Below, one piece after another: positions 60,701-62,000 of a stretch of 62,000 bases of DNA. A program made the translations under genes and the position numbers. The first letter of the stretch is position 1; every line of letters begins with the position of its first letter. A model generated the notes under the pieces. It saw only the letters and a program-made list of their open reading frames with translations, was not told where the DNA came from and made no database searches. Origin of the DNA: Acanthaster planci (lineage: Eukaryota > Echinodermata > Asteroidea > Valvatida > Acanthasteridae); assembly GCF_001949145.1 (NCBI RefSeq), contig NW_019091356.1, forward strand, positions 3,277,747 to 3,339,746, in the 5' to 3' direction.

Positions 60701-61100
60701 TCAAAAAAGCTGAAAATAGGGAAAAAATCCAGACAGATCTCATCCCTGACACACACAGAATCAGAGAAGTCGGTGTGTTGAACTTGGCGTGAACGGCTTG
60801 TCGTGGCAGCCAATATCACTCTTTGAGCGCATCCCGATATCTGCAGAGATCTGAGATTGAAATCCCTTACAAATACTGTTCAAATGAATCTAAGAAATCA
60901 ATGTTCGGGCGTTTGACTGTACATTAAGTGTTGTCTGCTACATCTTGCTTTTTTTTTTTTGAAAATTAAAATCTTAAATGAGAAGCTACAATACTGTTGT
61001 CGAGTTGTTAAAATTCTGGCGATCTGTGACCCGTGTTTTGTTTCTGCCATTCAGGTTACTCAAAGGCCTGGAGTGGATTGCCAACCAGATTCGGAGGTGA
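57758..61100 (+). CDS. ARL5: ADP-ribosylation factor-like protein 5 (ARL5), 178 aa, six exons
   Basis: Exons 57758-57803, 58086-58146, 58663-58810, 59322-59405, 60039-60190, 61055-61100; 537 nt, phases 1, 2, 0, 0, 2. ARL5 is a small GTPase of the trans-Golgi network that recruits the GARP tethering complex for endosome-to-Golgi traffic. G2 suits N-myristoylation and is followed by an amphipathic helix ([10 protein letters not shown]). The P-loop is G23-LDNAGKT30; T47 and the ARL5-typical '[17 protein letters not shown]' form switch I; WDIGGQ (65-70) is switch II; NKQD (125-128) and 'CCAL' bind guanine. The C-terminus, '[13 protein letters not shown]', and the length fit human ARL5A/B (179 aa). 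Codon 36 (Ile) is split by intron 2. The N gap lies inside intron 4, so no coding sequence is lost. Intron 2 contains a palindromic MITE. Confidence 0.96.
58212..58320. repeat. ~110-bp palindromic MITE in ARL5 intron 2
   Basis: Arms 58212-58240 and 58292-58320 match at 26 of 29 positions (AGAGG.TTTGCATGG..GCC, CATCTTGCAG), and an inner TTTTGTTCC/GGAACAAAA pair extends the stem. It is the same family as 19996-20103. Confidence 0.8.
59492..59602. other. Assembly gap (111 N)
   Basis: A run of 111 undetermined bases between ARL5 exons 4 and 5. The flanking exons join in frame across it. Confidence 0.99.
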
Positions 61101-62000
61101 CCACCGCCAGCATCTCGGCATTATTTTCTGCTCAAGAAATAAGCAAAAGGCAAGAGTTTCTTTCAGGGAGGAATTACTTTTCTTGCTCAGAAATTGTCAC
61201 AAGGTCTTCTCCTCATGATAGTATTTTAGGATTTCTGAGAAAAAGTGGGTATCTCCAATCACATTTTGACTGATAGAATTGGGAGCATGTCGTCAGGTGT
61301 TTTCAACCGTAGAACTCCCAGATTGGCGTGCGTGGCAGCCGGCAGATAAATATTTGTGCATTGACCAAACTTTGAAGTGAAAATAAAGGCAAGGCAAAGT
61401 GATTGCTGGGGTCTGGACAAATTTTTACCCTTAAAATCAGCCGAGTAACTAAATGTCTTTGCACAAATCTGGTCTTTTTTTAATGAGAACATTGGGTTTT
61501 TTAATAGGATTAAGAAGTGGCATTTTTTTTTATGGGGAAGGGGCGATCGAGGCATAGACTCTTTGTAATTCTCGTGTCAAGCCGGGACTCAATATCTGGG
61601 GGCCAGCTTCACAGTGTGGCTGGACACGAAAGATATTCACTTGGACACAAACCAACAAGCTATTGGCTAAAAATGTCGCATGATTTATACTGGCCCGGAC
61701 TGGTTTTCTGTCACAGTCAGTGTAGCTTTTAGCACTTGTCTCAATTCAAGGATTTTGCAAGGTGGTCCCCAGAATTCAGGCCCAGGCTTCACGGCTGAAG
61801 ATGGCTTCATGATTTTTCTCTCCTTTTGTGCCTTTCTGACGATGGTATATCTTCCACAGAATGGACGGCAACATTTTTGGGAGTGATATATGAGGCTTTA
61901 GCTATAAAAAAAAAATGAAATAGAATTTGGGAAGTAAATGGTAATGTACAGTCCATGGTATTTGTGCCCGGCAAAAACATCGACTTTCTCATGTACACGA
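61101..62000 (+). other. ARL5 3' UTR and beyond
   Basis: The sequence after the ARL5 stop contains AATAAA at 61382-61387, a plausible polyA signal 280 bp downstream. I see no further gene before the window ends. Confidence 0.5.

Overview
This is a draft eukaryotic genomic window (one run of N at 59492-59602), most likely from a marine deuterostome and probably an echinoderm. The evidence is GT-AG introns, single-copy animal orthologues, tRNA-derived SINEs, many short palindromic MITE-like elements, and excess of the palindromic words TAGGCCTA and ACATGTACATGT in non-coding DNA. I infer the taxon from sequence style; it was not tested by a search.

Layout: (1) 120-3703, minus: a five-exon gene for an unrecognised 532-aa protein with a split C3HC4 RING finger. 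(2) 5426-10358, plus: a six-exon HROB (C17orf53/MCM8IP) orthologue, divergent from the RING gene across a 1.7-kb shared upstream region; intron 5 carries a SINE with a perfect 15-bp target-site duplication. (3) 10359-28732: an 18-kb stretch with no recognisable gene but several inverted-repeat elements, including a fold-back of about 970 bp near 21.9-22.9 kb. (4) 28733-29887, minus: an intronless class A GPCR. (5) 29888-43001: another 13-kb non-coding stretch. (6) 43002-44689, plus: a three-exon Ly6/uPAR-type secreted or GPI-anchored three-finger protein. (7) 47138-49677, plus: an eight-exon OVCA2-type FSH serine hydrolase, followed 211 bp later by (8) 49889-50494, plus: a single-exon ADAT2 tRNA adenosine deaminase. 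(9) 50495-57757: a spacer that may contain a distant 5' UTR exon, followed by (10) 57758-61100, plus: a six-exon ARL5 small GTPase.

The genes do not form one pathway. They are housekeeping functions (DNA repair, tRNA wobble editing, Golgi trafficking, ester hydrolysis), one surface receptor and one surface three-finger protein. All exon models were built by reading splice sites and checking phase by hand: every multi-exon model closes in frame and ends at a stop. The least explained parts are the two gene-poor blocks with their fold-back elements, and the RING protein.
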